A DNA stretch of 6,428 bases from Pleurocapsa sp. MO_226.B13 (GCA_030064795.1 JASJEI010000385.1:1-6428), one strand, 5' to 3'. Counted from the stretch's first letter, positions 1 through 5,899 are shown. The notes: generated by a model from the letters alone, not told the origin. A program made the numbers and translations.

Positions 1-77
1 AACCAACCAGAGAACGAAAAGAACGAAAGCGAACACGAGAAAAAACCCCCAAAAGAGAGAAACAACGGCATCTCAAA

Positions 78-240
78 AGCGGGGGCTACCGCGAAGGCAT
101 AGGGCAAGGCGGGCAAAATAATAAATGCGAAGCACCACAAAAAATAGCCCGACGCAGCTTGTGTAACCCTTGCCGAGCGTTACGGGGTCTGGGGTGTCCC
201 CAGATAACAAACCGCGATCGCGACATCAAAAGCCCCCGCT
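78..240. repeat. 10-bp perfect inverted repeat bracketing a 143-nt segment
   Basis: AGCGGGGGCT at 78-87 and its exact reverse complement AGCCCCCGCT at 231-240. Each arm is also preceded by the same TCAAA-type stretch, so the flanks repeat directly while the arms are inverted. In RNA the two GC-rich arms could pair and close a structured domain that contains the 188-204 hairpin. It may be an element boundary or simply part of a G/C-run-rich spacer; the sequence alone does not decide. Confidence 0.5.
188..204. repeat. Short GC-rich hairpin
   Basis: TCTGGGG-TGT-CCCCAGA is a perfect 7-bp stem with a 3-nt loop, symmetric on both strands. No T-run follows on the plus strand (ATAACAAA), and none follows directly on the minus strand either, so it is not a classic intrinsic terminator. 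It lies inside the larger inverted repeat 78-240 and next to the HIP1 site at 214-221. Confidence 0.5.
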
Positions 241-280
241 ATACTTGAATTGCTGTGTGATATTCAGCGAAGCCGAAGGT

Positions 281-326
281 GGGGGAAGCAGAGCGACCGA
301 ACCCCCAGAGGGGGACGAAAGGGGGG
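281..326. repeat. Cluster of mutually exclusive G5/C5 stems
   Basis: GGGGG at 281-285, CCCCC at 302-306, GGGGG at 310-314 and GGGGGG at 321-326. The single C-run can pair with any of the three G-runs. The tightest option is CCCCC-AGA-GGGGG at 302-314. Alternative pairing could act as a simple RNA switch if transcribed, but no gene reading through it was identified. Confidence 0.4.
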
Positions 327-503
327 AAAACAATAAAACCGCGTAGCGACAATTGAAGAGACAAGCGATCGCCAATCTCTTAATTTTTCCAAATACCCAA
401 TTTATCTTCTTTGGCTACCTCTGTGGTGACTTTGGATATTGGAGATGGAAAATAAATTATTTAAAAATCAATTCCTCTCCAGAAAAATGCGACCCACTGA
501 ACA

Positions 504-1868
504 CTAAACAGAAAAATCCTCTGCACCAAGATCGTTGGCATTGACTCCGAATAAGATAGCTAAATCTTCTGAGGTATCCGTTACGCTAATTAAACTCTGA
601 CCTACACCTTGGGTAATTGTCAGGTCTTCAAACGCCAGACCGTCGGCTAATAAGAAGGAATCCGTACCGTCTACATAATCAAAGATAGTATCTAGTCCGT
701 CGCCTTCTCTCAACACAAATTGGTCAGCGTCTCTACTGCCAAACAGCGAGTCATTATCTGCACCCCCGTCGAGCAGGTCATCGCCCCTGCCGCCGACGAG
801 AAAATCTTGACCGTCGCTACCCAAGAGACTGTCAAAACCGTCGTTTCCAAACAGACGATCTCTACCTATACCGCCATCGATGGTATCGTCACCTGCTTGA
901 CCGATGATAGTGTCTTGACCGGCAAAACCATACAGGCGATCGCTGTCTGGAGTGCCGTTGAGTAAGTCGTTACCTGAAGTACCGTCAATGATGTTAGCCA
1001 GCTCTACGGTAAATGTATCGGTAAGCATTGTCGAGCCATTATGTTGAAATTCGACCTCCCAGACTCCCAAATCAGGCTCATCTGGAAGGTCAATTCCAGC
1101 AATCCACCAACCATAACGAATCTGGGGAGCAGACCAATGCAAATGAGCATATTGAGTTCCATCGGGTTGTCTAAAATAAAAATCTAAGTCGTCACCCTGA
1201 TCGATGCCATGCAGATGAGTCCAGATGTGCGGCGTGATTCCCGACTGTTGAAAAAATGTGTCTACAGTTTCAGGACGCTCGCGTAGCTCAGGAAAAGAAG
1301 GCTCATGGTCTGTAAGATCGTGATCTAACGAGCCAACAACATCGTCAGCATAAGGTATAGGTGACTGCCAGAAAAATTCATCCCCAGGCGTATTGACCTC
1401 AATGACATCACCATTTTTATAAACTTCAAAATGAAGATGAGCATCGCTGGAATTACCAGAGCTGCCTACCTCAGCAATCTGTTGACCAGCAGTAACAGAT
1501 TGACCGACGGAGACGGAGGCTGAATCCTGACGCAAATGCAAGTATCGAGTGCTCAGACCATCACCATGATCGATTTCAATAAAGTTGGCTGGTGTACTGC
1601 ATGGGTTCTCAGTTGAGCATCGGTCAAATTCACTATCATGAACGTTAGTCACCGTACCAGGAAGTGAAGCATAGACAGGAACACCATTGTCCATCGCTTC
1701 AAAGTGCGGCAAAGTGAAATCTATAGCGTTATGCCCGTTGTAAGTGTAGTTACCTTCTCTAAAGTCTTGTATGCCTGAACTGGGATCTAAATCGACATAG
1801 TTAACAATAGTCCAGTCTTGATAAGGAGTTCCACCGATAGGTGTTTGAAAAAAAAGTTCATTAGCCAT
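504..1868 (-). CDS. M23 family metallopeptidase with C-terminal RTX calcium-binding repeats
   Basis: A 454-residue secreted zinc endopeptidase, predicted to cut peptide cross-links in peptidoglycan. The M23/LytM domain spans about residues 40-160. The HxxxD motif (H46, D50) and the HLH motif (H144, H146) are intact, so zinc ligands would be H46, D50 and H146, with H111 (in YLHL) and H144 as catalytic histidines. Residues 200-290 look like a beta-sandwich module with many aromatic residues. Residues 296-385 hold about ten GGxGxDxLx nonapeptides, which bind calcium and fold as a beta-roll. The tail (386-454) matches the common cyanobacterial post-RTX domain (FDYVDGTDSF, LAILFGV). There is no N-terminal signal peptide, which fits type I secretion through a C-terminal signal; no ABC exporter gene lies in the window. 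The start is supported by GGAGGGG at 1876-1882, seven bases from the ATG. The stop is TAG; no terminator hairpin follows. The peptidase call is firm; the real substrate and the secretion route are inferred. Confidence 0.93.
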   Translation of the reverse strand: MANELFFQTPIGGTPYQDWTIVNYVDLDPSSGIQDFREGNYTYNGHNAIDFTLPHFEAMDNGVPVYASLPGTVTNVHDSEFDRCSTENPCSTPANFIEIDHGDGLSTRYLHLRQDSASVSVGQSVTAGQQIAEVGSSGNSSDAHLHFEVYKNGDVIEVNTPGDEFFWQSPIPYADDVVGSLDHDLTDHEPSFPELRERPETVDTFFQQSGITPHIWTHLHGIDQGDDLDFYFRQPDGTQYAHLHWSAPQIRYGWWIAGIDLPDEPDLGVWEVEFQHNGSTMLTDTFTVELANIIDGTSGNDLLNGTPDSDRLYGFAGQDTIIGQAGDDTIDGGIGRDRLFGNDGFDSLLGSDGQDFLVGGRGDDLLDGGADNDSLFGSRDADQFVLREGDGLDTIFDYVDGTDSFLLADGLAFEDLTITQGVGQSLISVTDTSEDLAILFGVNANDLGAEDFSV

Positions 1869-2047
1869 ACCATTACCCCTCCGAGCTTGAGGTTTTCGAT
1901 CGGGGCTGTTCAGGCAAAAGTACCATCACTCGCTCACAGTGACTTCCGAAGATAAATAAGAAACAAAGTTTGCTAGTTTCATTTTAAAGTCTAAAAAAAA
2001 AAGTTGAAGATTTCGTGAGCCAGCACTTAATAATTAAAGCGATCGCC
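1869..2047 (-). other. Leader and upstream spacer of the peptidase gene
   Basis: AT-rich spacer upstream of the peptidase, holding its ribosome-binding site (1876-1882). A weak inverted repeat TCACT/AGTGA (1926-1930 and 1938-1942) would form a small hairpin in the leader of a minus-strand transcript. A ten-base A-run on the plus strand lies near 1993-2002. A HIP1 site sits at 2039-2046. No convincing -35/-10 pair could be chosen. Confidence 0.35.
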
Positions 2048-2219
2048 TTAAACAGAATCATCAACCCAACCACAAACGGGGCAATCAAAGTGAACTGGGT
2101 GATTACTTTCATCAAACTTATGTCTGCAAACTGGACAAACTAATTGGGGATTATGAGCATACAGAAGACAGCGAGAGGTTCACTCGTTCCTCGTGAGCGC
2201 ATGAAGGAATCTTGGGCAT
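2048..2219 (-). pseudogene. Interrupted small zinc-ribbon protein gene
   Basis: The 3' part (frame 2048-2179) encodes a zinc ribbon: LVCPVCRHKF, then a 14-residue linker, then DCPVCGWVDDSV and a TAA stop. The two CPVC knuckles would bind one zinc ion, as in rubredoxin-like domains. This frame has no usable ATG, GTG or TTG after an in-frame TGA (2180-2182 on the plus strand). A separate ATG at 2217-2219 begins MPKIPS in another frame and ends after 22 codons at 2151-2153. Deleting 2162-2201 (40 nt) would join MPKIPS directly to YAHNPQLVCPVC, giving a plausible protein of about 43 residues. The 40-nt stretch has imperfect inverted arms, GCTCAC and GTGAAC on the minus strand. Rival reading: an intact gene using CTG or another unusual start. 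The zinc-ribbon call is good; the insertion model is inferred from this sequence only. Confidence 0.55.
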
Positions 2220-2350
2220 AAGAACACCATCAATACTGCTTTTAGTTTGCCGTATAAAAAAGGGTTGCAGAAATATATAATTCTTGTAATTTAAAAAAGT
2301 TGTATAAAGAATTTTATGCGTGGATTAGATTCTTACTATCCTCAATTGAG
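2220..2350. other. AT-rich spacer
   Basis: No gene is seen. The perfect palindrome CTCAATTGAG (2341-2350) abuts the stop codon of the downstream minus-strand gene; with only a 3-bp stem around AATT it is unlikely to terminate transcription. Confidence 0.4.
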
Positions 2351-3040
2351 TTAATTGTTAGGAAAAACTTTACTTGAGTCTGGTATTTCATTAAATTTTA
2401 AAGAGAAAAAACTAGGAGTTACATTATTTCTATGCTCGGAAAAGTTTTTCAACAAATCATCAGTTTCACTATACACCGCTTTAACAAGTTCACTATCTGT
2501 TTTTGTCAAACAATTTATATTTATTCTAAATGACCATTGATCGATAAGAGATTCTTTATAGTAATGCGATACTCTACTAAAACCCCATCTTCCATGACTA
2601 TCGTATGCCGAATTAATAAAATTAAGAACAGCTATAAAACCGATGATCATAGCTAAATTTTTATTTCTACTTGGTGATTTTTCAATAAATGTAAAAATAA
2701 TAAGTGCATATAGAGGAGCTACAATACTTGCACCCCAAACAAACGTATGTGCCATCATTGCATAATCAGCATTATTCTTACTTCTTATGTGAGATTTTTC
2801 AACTCTATAAGCAGCTAAAATTGCTGATTCAAATGTCTGAGATATTAACTTATTATTTTCAGTTATTTTCTTAGGATTGGTATAGGCACTACATAATGTT
2901 AGCTTGTCTTTAATGTTTACTTGCTTCTCTATATTTTTTCTTGAATTATCAGGAAACTTTAGATATAAAAATAAAAGAAAAATCGTCGTATAAATTAAGA
3001 TCATAAAAAGCGTTAAATGTTCTAAATACTTACCTTTCAT
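2351..3040 (-). CDS. Hypothetical three-helix membrane protein
   Basis: A 229-residue protein of no family I can name with confidence. Hydrophobic helices lie at about residues 9-28, 98-119 and 128-145. Between the first and second is a polar region with Lys-rich helices (30-95). After the third comes a soluble tail with conserved-looking W152, R156, W169 and a final helical part (180-205). A helix, two closely spaced membrane helices and then an amphipathic helix with Trp and Arg recall SLATT or DUF4231-type membrane modules, but no diagnostic motif proves this. The ATG at 3038-3040 follows GAGAAG with a very short gap, so the ribosome-binding site is weak. The gene is strikingly AT-rich and has no HIP1 site, unlike the peptidase, phosphatase and nuclease genes, which suggests later arrival. 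It is an isolated gene, with 239 bp separating it from the upstream phosphatase gene. That it is a real gene is likely; its function is unknown. Confidence 0.7.
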   Translation of the reverse strand: MKGKYLEHLTLFMILIYTTIFLLFLYLKFPDNSRKNIEKQVNIKDKLTLCSAYTNPKKITENNKLISQTFESAILAAYRVEKSHIRSKNNADYAMMAHTFVWGASIVAPLYALIIFTFIEKSPSRNKNLAMIIGFIAVLNFINSAYDSHGRWGFSRVSHYYKESLIDQWSFRININCLTKTDSELVKAVYSETDDLLKNFSEHRNNVTPSFFSLKFNEIPDSSKVFPNN

Positions 3041-3279
3041 ATCTTCTCATTTTTGTAAAATTTTGAGAAACTACATTTCAAGTTAAATTTTATATTTTTT
3101 CTGATTCTTTTGGAGAAAAGCTTATACGCTACACTGTCTATCTATCTAAAAAATAACCTGAATTGAACTCCAAATAATCAATTTACTAATATTTCTTGAC
3201 ATCAACTCATTCTTAATTTTTATAAATTTCAGCGGCAATTGAAATTATTTTAGTAGTATGTATAATTTGCGAACGCTCT
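3041..3279. other. AT-rich spacer between phosphatase and membrane-protein genes
   Basis: No gene seen. It should hold the promoter of the minus-strand membrane-protein gene; TATAAA-like sequences occur on the minus strand around 3085-3095, without a clear -35 partner. On the plus strand there are two promoter-like signals: TTGACA at 3196-3201 with TATAAA at 3221-3226 (19-bp gap, long), and the better pair at 3239-3266 described separately. Confidence 0.4.
3239..3266 (+). promoter_or_regulatory. Possible antisense promoter
   Basis: TTGAAA at 3239-3244, a 16-bp gap and a perfect TATAAT at 3261-3266. A transcript would start near 3273 and run antisense into the 3' end of the phosphatase gene. 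The spacer is AT-rich, so chance matches are expected, and no plus-strand gene follows until 4331. Confidence 0.25.
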
Positions 3280-3312
3280 TCACGAAGACTTACTTCTAGT
3301 AAATAAGCGTTC
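3271..3312 (-). repeat. Stem-loop spanning the phosphatase stop codon
   Basis: GAACGCT (3271-3277) and AGCGTTC (3306-3312) form a perfect 7-bp stem with a 28-nt loop; the TGA stop of the phosphatase (3280-3282) lies in the loop. The loop region also contains the near-palindrome CTTCACGAAG (3278-3287). On the minus strand the stem is followed by GCAAATTATA, not a clear U-run, so it is a doubtful terminator; it might protect the 3' end or be a repeat copy that has replaced the original end of the gene. Confidence 0.35.
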
Positions 3313-4047
3313 TAAACTATTTTGAAGATGTTTATGGGGATAGATATCTGCTTTTTTGCTCCAGATATAGTCTAGAGCCTGTCGATAACTCCACTGAGAA
3401 TGTTTGTAAAAACAATAAGCCAGAACAATAGAACCACTTCTACCGATACCCGCTCTACAGTTGATCAGCACTTTTTTCTTACCCCGTTCGAGTTGCTGTT
3501 CGATCCAGGCGATCGCTATGCTAATTACTTCATTAGCTATGGGATGTTGCGCTCCATCTTTTAGTTTGAGATGTTTATAGGCAATACCAGCATCTGGGGG
3601 AAAATCCAAAATAAATTCTTCGGCTAAGTTGAGAACGCTATCAAATCCTAAATCGACTGCATTAGAAGCAGCAATAAAATTACCGACATACACAGAGGGC
3701 ATAACTTCAACATAACTTGCCCCTTGAGTCCAATTCATTTCTGGTGAGGGTGCAAGAACACTGAGGTAGCCGTTTTCGCCGTATTTTCCTGCCCACTGCC
3801 ATTGTTCGGGCTGCCGTTTTAATCTGACTCGATAAGTAAATTGATAGTTGCCTTGACTCGTCGGTGTAAATGAGCCACCAAAAATATGGCTATTTTCGGC
3901 ATCGGAAGCTTGATAGGACAGTTCTATTGGATGCCAATTACCTTCGCTATTGAACTTATTTAAAGTATTTGTCCAGAGTTGAACGCAGATCTCTTCGGGA
4001 GTATGGCTACTGAATAATTTGACCGATGCTCCGAAGGTTTCTAGCAT
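3280..4047 (-). CDS. Dual-specificity phosphatase with N-terminal glucan-binding-like module
   Basis: A 255-residue protein in two parts. Residues 113-250 are a dual-specificity phosphatase domain: the SVYVGNFIAAS entry strand, VLNLAEE, a candidate general acid D164 and the P-loop NCRAGIGRS. C197 is the nucleophile and R203 binds phosphate. The Cys is preceded by Asn196 instead of the usual His. Residues 8-98 look beta-rich with spaced aromatics (W25, W38, Y68, Y72, W83, W85) and the sequence WQWAGKYGENGYL, recalling starch- or glycogen-binding modules. Such a pair is known in laforin, which removes phosphate from glycogen; a protein substrate is also possible. The frame stays open to an ATG at 4222-4224 with a GAGAAG site. 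I prefer the ATG at 4045-4047 because the extra 59 residues look unlike a folded domain, and a perfect palindrome lies in that stretch. Cytosolic, probably transcribed alone. The phosphatase call is firm; the glucan role is inferred. Confidence 0.85.
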   Translation of the reverse strand: MLETFGASVKLFSSHTPEEICVQLWTNTLNKFNSEGNWHPIELSYQASDAENSHIFGGSFTPTSQGNYQFTYRVRLKRQPEQWQWAGKYGENGYLSVLAPSPEMNWTQGASYVEVMPSVYVGNFIAASNAVDLGFDSVLNLAEEFILDFPPDAGIAYKHLKLKDGAQHPIANEVISIAIAWIEQQLERGKKKVLINCRAGIGRSGSIVLAYCFYKHSQWSYRQALDYIWSKKADIYPHKHLQNSLERLFTRSKSS

Positions 4048-4330
4048 ATAAAGCGTCACGATCGAGTTAAGGGAAGGATGGGTTTCAAATAACTGCACGA
4101 CAATAAAATTTCCTACAAATATTTGTAATAATTTTGATTTGAGGAATATTTCGTTAAAACAATTGTGGTTTACTTGTACTGCGAAGATACAGGGGATGAC
4201 GGGGACAACACAAGCAATTATCATTTTCTTCTCGAACGGCTCTCCCTATTTTTTCCCGATTGCTCTCTAAATTCAGAAGCAATAGACAAAAGGAAAAAAT
4301 AACTAATCGCTTGAAGAGGAAGGTTTCCAA
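4048..4330. other. Divergent intergenic region
   Basis: Lies between the minus-strand phosphatase and the plus-strand helical-protein gene, assuming the phosphatase starts at 4047. It should carry both promoters. It holds the 14-bp palindrome (4114-4127), an ATTGCT/AGCAAT inverted repeat (4259-4264 and 4278-4283) with a 13-nt loop, and the ribosome-binding site of the plus gene (4315-4323). If the phosphatase starts at 4224 instead, only 4225-4330 is non-coding. Confidence 0.4.
4114..4127. promoter_or_regulatory. Perfect 14-bp palindrome, candidate operator
   Basis: TACAAATATTTGTA reads the same on both strands. It is flanked by AAAATT (4105-4110) and AATTTT (4130-4135), which extend the symmetry with a one-base offset. 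It lies about 67-80 bp before the preferred phosphatase start, a usual place for a dimeric repressor or activator to bind. The regulator is unknown, and AT-rich palindromes arise by chance more often than GC-rich ones. Confidence 0.4.
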
Positions 4331-5290
4331 GTGTTATTACAGCCCAAAAACACAAACAAATCCCTGTGTTTGTCACTACCGCATTCAGAATTTTTCTTTA
4401 ATGCAATTGGTACTGAAATAATAAAACTTAGTCAATTTATTGGTCAGTTAATCACTAGCTTGAACCAAATAAACGAAGCAAAAAAATTTATTGAAGCCTC
4501 TGGAGAAAAAGCTTCACAAAATATTTATTTATTTATCCCTTTGGTTTTGTTAGCAGCCAATGATGCAGGAATCGACTCCGAAAAAACTAATGAGTTATTA
4601 AGAAGAACTAATCTGATTCTTGTTCTCGATCAAATAGCAGAAAGCGGTAAGCTTATCAACCAAAAACTGACTAATTTAGTCAAGAAAAATTTTATTTTTG
4701 CCAATCATTATAGCTACTTAGATAAACAGGAACAGAATTCAGTTAAAGAAATAGTTGATGCAATGAACCAAGAGTATCAACTGAACAAAATATTCCAAAA
4801 CACCAGGGAAAAGTTGAAACAAAAAGAGGAAGTATTATCTACTCTGAGTTCAACTGAAGACAATTTAGCTGAAGAATACTTCAAGATTTCAACAAAATCC
4901 AATGCAGCTAATTGGGTAATTTTCTCTCTTGAAGAAGAAAAAAATCAAGAAATTACTGAGCTGGTTAATTTGGTCAATCAAGCAACCAGATTATGTTTAG
5001 ATTTAGCTACTGTCAAAAAAGATTTACTGGCATTCGCCCCCAATGTTGTGATTATCGAAATGATAGACACAGGCTGTACCCTATCTACAGCCCAAGCCAG
5101 AATAACTAATAAATTAGTTGACTTGAGCCAGAAAATTACCAGGTTAGAAGAAAAATTAAAGCATTATCAAATAATAAAATTTGCTAGTTCTTTATATCGA
5201 TGGACAGAATATTTGACTTTGCGCTCGCGGGTAACAAAATTTGTTTTCAGAAATCTAGGATGGCAAGACAATATAAAAAACACTTTTTAA
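4331..5290 (+). CDS. Hypothetical alpha-helical coiled-coil protein
   Basis: A 319-residue protein that I do not recognise. The sequence is almost wholly helical in character, rich in Lys, Glu, Gln, Asn and Leu. Likely coiled-coil parts are about residues 130-180 (QEYQLNKIFQNTREKLKQKE) and 252-282 (QKITRLEEKLKHYQ). A moderately hydrophobic stretch, NIYLFIPLVLLAA (64-76), is short for a membrane helix and may be a buried core helix. The last 40 residues are basic and aromatic (YRWTEYLTLRSRVTKFVF). No signal peptide, metal site or catalytic motif is visible. Translation starts at GTG, supported by AGAGGAAGG at 4315-4323. The gene is divergent from the phosphatase and convergent with the nuclease, whose stop is only about 20 bp away, with no hairpin terminator between them. 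It is AT-rich and without HIP1 sites. A structural or scaffolding role is possible, but nothing in the sequence proves one. Confidence 0.75.
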   Translation: MLLQPKNTNKSLCLSLPHSEFFFNAIGTEIIKLSQFIGQLITSLNQINEAKKFIEASGEKASQNIYLFIPLVLLAANDAGIDSEKTNELLRRTNLILVLDQIAESGKLINQKLTNLVKKNFIFANHYSYLDKQEQNSVKEIVDAMNQEYQLNKIFQNTREKLKQKEEVLSTLSSTEDNLAEEYFKISTKSNAANWVIFSLEEEKNQEITELVNLVNQATRLCLDLATVKKDLLAFAPNVVIIEMIDTGCTLSTAQARITNKLVDLSQKITRLEEKLKHYQIIKFASSLYRWTEYLTLRSRVTKFVFRNLGWQDNIKNTF

Positions 5291-5311
5291 TTTTTTAGCC
5301 ATCATCAACTC

Positions 5312-5899
5312 CTACTTCTTAGCCTGACGCCTAAATTCCCAGGGAGGTTGGGGACTACCGTTCCAAATTCCTAAACCTTCCTTCTGTGCTAATTCCTGAG
5401 CGCTCGCCAACTCCCCTCGAATCGGACAATTACCTGAATATCTCTCATAGTGCCAGGCATAACCATCACGCACCATCTGAACGTTTAAGTTAATGGCGGT
5501 ACTTCTAGAATCTTTGACATAAACCTCTGCCACAGTTCGACCATATCTATCCTGTTCGATAGGTAAGAGAAGTAATTCACCGTTTCCGATATCTACAAGC
5601 GATCGCAGGTGGTCACGAGCTTCTATACCCATCGGCATTCTGACCTCTGGGGCATCAATTCCGCAGAATCTAATTTTTAACTCTTCCTCGCCACGTCTAG
5701 CCCTTAAAGTGTCTCCATCGTAGATACTGCGTGGCACTAGCTGCCCTGACTCTAACTGTCGTTCTGACTCTTCGGATACTTCATCAGTGGCAACTGTTTC
5801 AACATTAAACCGCACTCGATAACCATTCAGCCAAGCATAACCAGCCAGACCCAAACCGATAAATAGAACCGAACCATTGAGAATAGTTTTGAAGTTCAT
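5312..5899 (-). CDS. Membrane-anchored or exported thermonuclease (SNase family)
   Basis: A 195-residue staphylococcal-nuclease-type enzyme, expected to cut DNA and RNA with calcium. The SNase fold covers about residues 55-190. By alignment to the classical enzyme, the calcium and catalytic residues are present: D63 in YDGDTL, R77 and D82/E85 in IRFCGIDAPE, and R121 in DRYGR. The C-terminal GIWNGSPQPPWEFR is also typical of bacterial members. Residues 9-25 form one hydrophobic helix after a Lys; no clear signal-peptidase site (AxA) follows, so the enzyme is probably anchored in the membrane and faces the periplasm, though cleavage and release cannot be excluded. Residues 33-53 are an acidic linker. 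Two cysteines, C79 and C158, could form a disulfide outside the cytoplasm. The ATG at 5897-5899 lacks a good ribosome-binding site, but it is the natural start for the leader helix. Likely roles are nutrient recovery from DNA or degradation of extracellular nucleic acid. Confidence 0.92.
   Translation of the reverse strand: MNFKTILNGSVLFIGLGLAGYAWLNGYRVRFNVETVATDEVSEESERQLESGQLVPRSIYDGDTLRARRGEEELKIRFCGIDAPEVRMPMGIEARDHLRSLVDIGNGELLLLPIEQDRYGRTVAEVYVKDSRSTAINLNVQMVRDGYAWHYERYSGNCPIRGELASAQELAQKEGLGIWNGSPQPPWEFRRQAKK

Larger units (their letters stand above)
1..503. other. Gene-poor, repeat-rich left end
   Basis: No convincing gene is seen in this stretch. Positions 1-70 contain no T on the plus strand, so all six frames are trivially open there. 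The three plus frames stop at 100-102, 119-121 and about 246, giving Lys/Arg/Glu-rich translations that could be the tail of a gene starting left of the window but resemble no family I know. Positions 11-28 are a perfect tandem copy of AGAACGAAA. From 46 to 326 there are many G- or C-runs of four to six bases and several inverted repeats (listed separately), with HIP1 sites at 214-221 and 365-372. A 63-codon plus frame (353-544, TTG start) overlaps the 3' end of the peptidase gene, has no ribosome-binding site and is not accepted as a gene. Positions 373-503 are AT-rich spacer. Confidence 0.5.

Noticed and set aside
3..179. Minus-strand open frame giving a hydrophobic translation that runs off the left edge
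   Set aside because: The frame is open only because the plus strand lacks T here; it has no ATG or GTG start, and the hydrophobic residues follow from the T-rich complement.
353..544. 63-codon plus-strand frame beginning with TTG
   Set aside because: No ribosome-binding site, it reads through a HIP1 site and AT-rich spacer, and it overlaps the end of the peptidase gene antisense. Its translation resembles no family.
720..965. 81-codon plus-strand frame
   Set aside because: It lies antisense inside the RTX repeats; the repeated GC-rich codons keep the opposite frame open. The minus-strand gene explains the region fully.
2355..2540. 61-codon plus-strand frame
   Set aside because: Antisense to the 3' end of the membrane-protein gene and without its own ribosome-binding site.
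5288..5315. Bidirectional terminator between the convergent helical-protein and nuclease genes
   Set aside because: A short T-run is present, but no stem of useful length precedes it on either strand.
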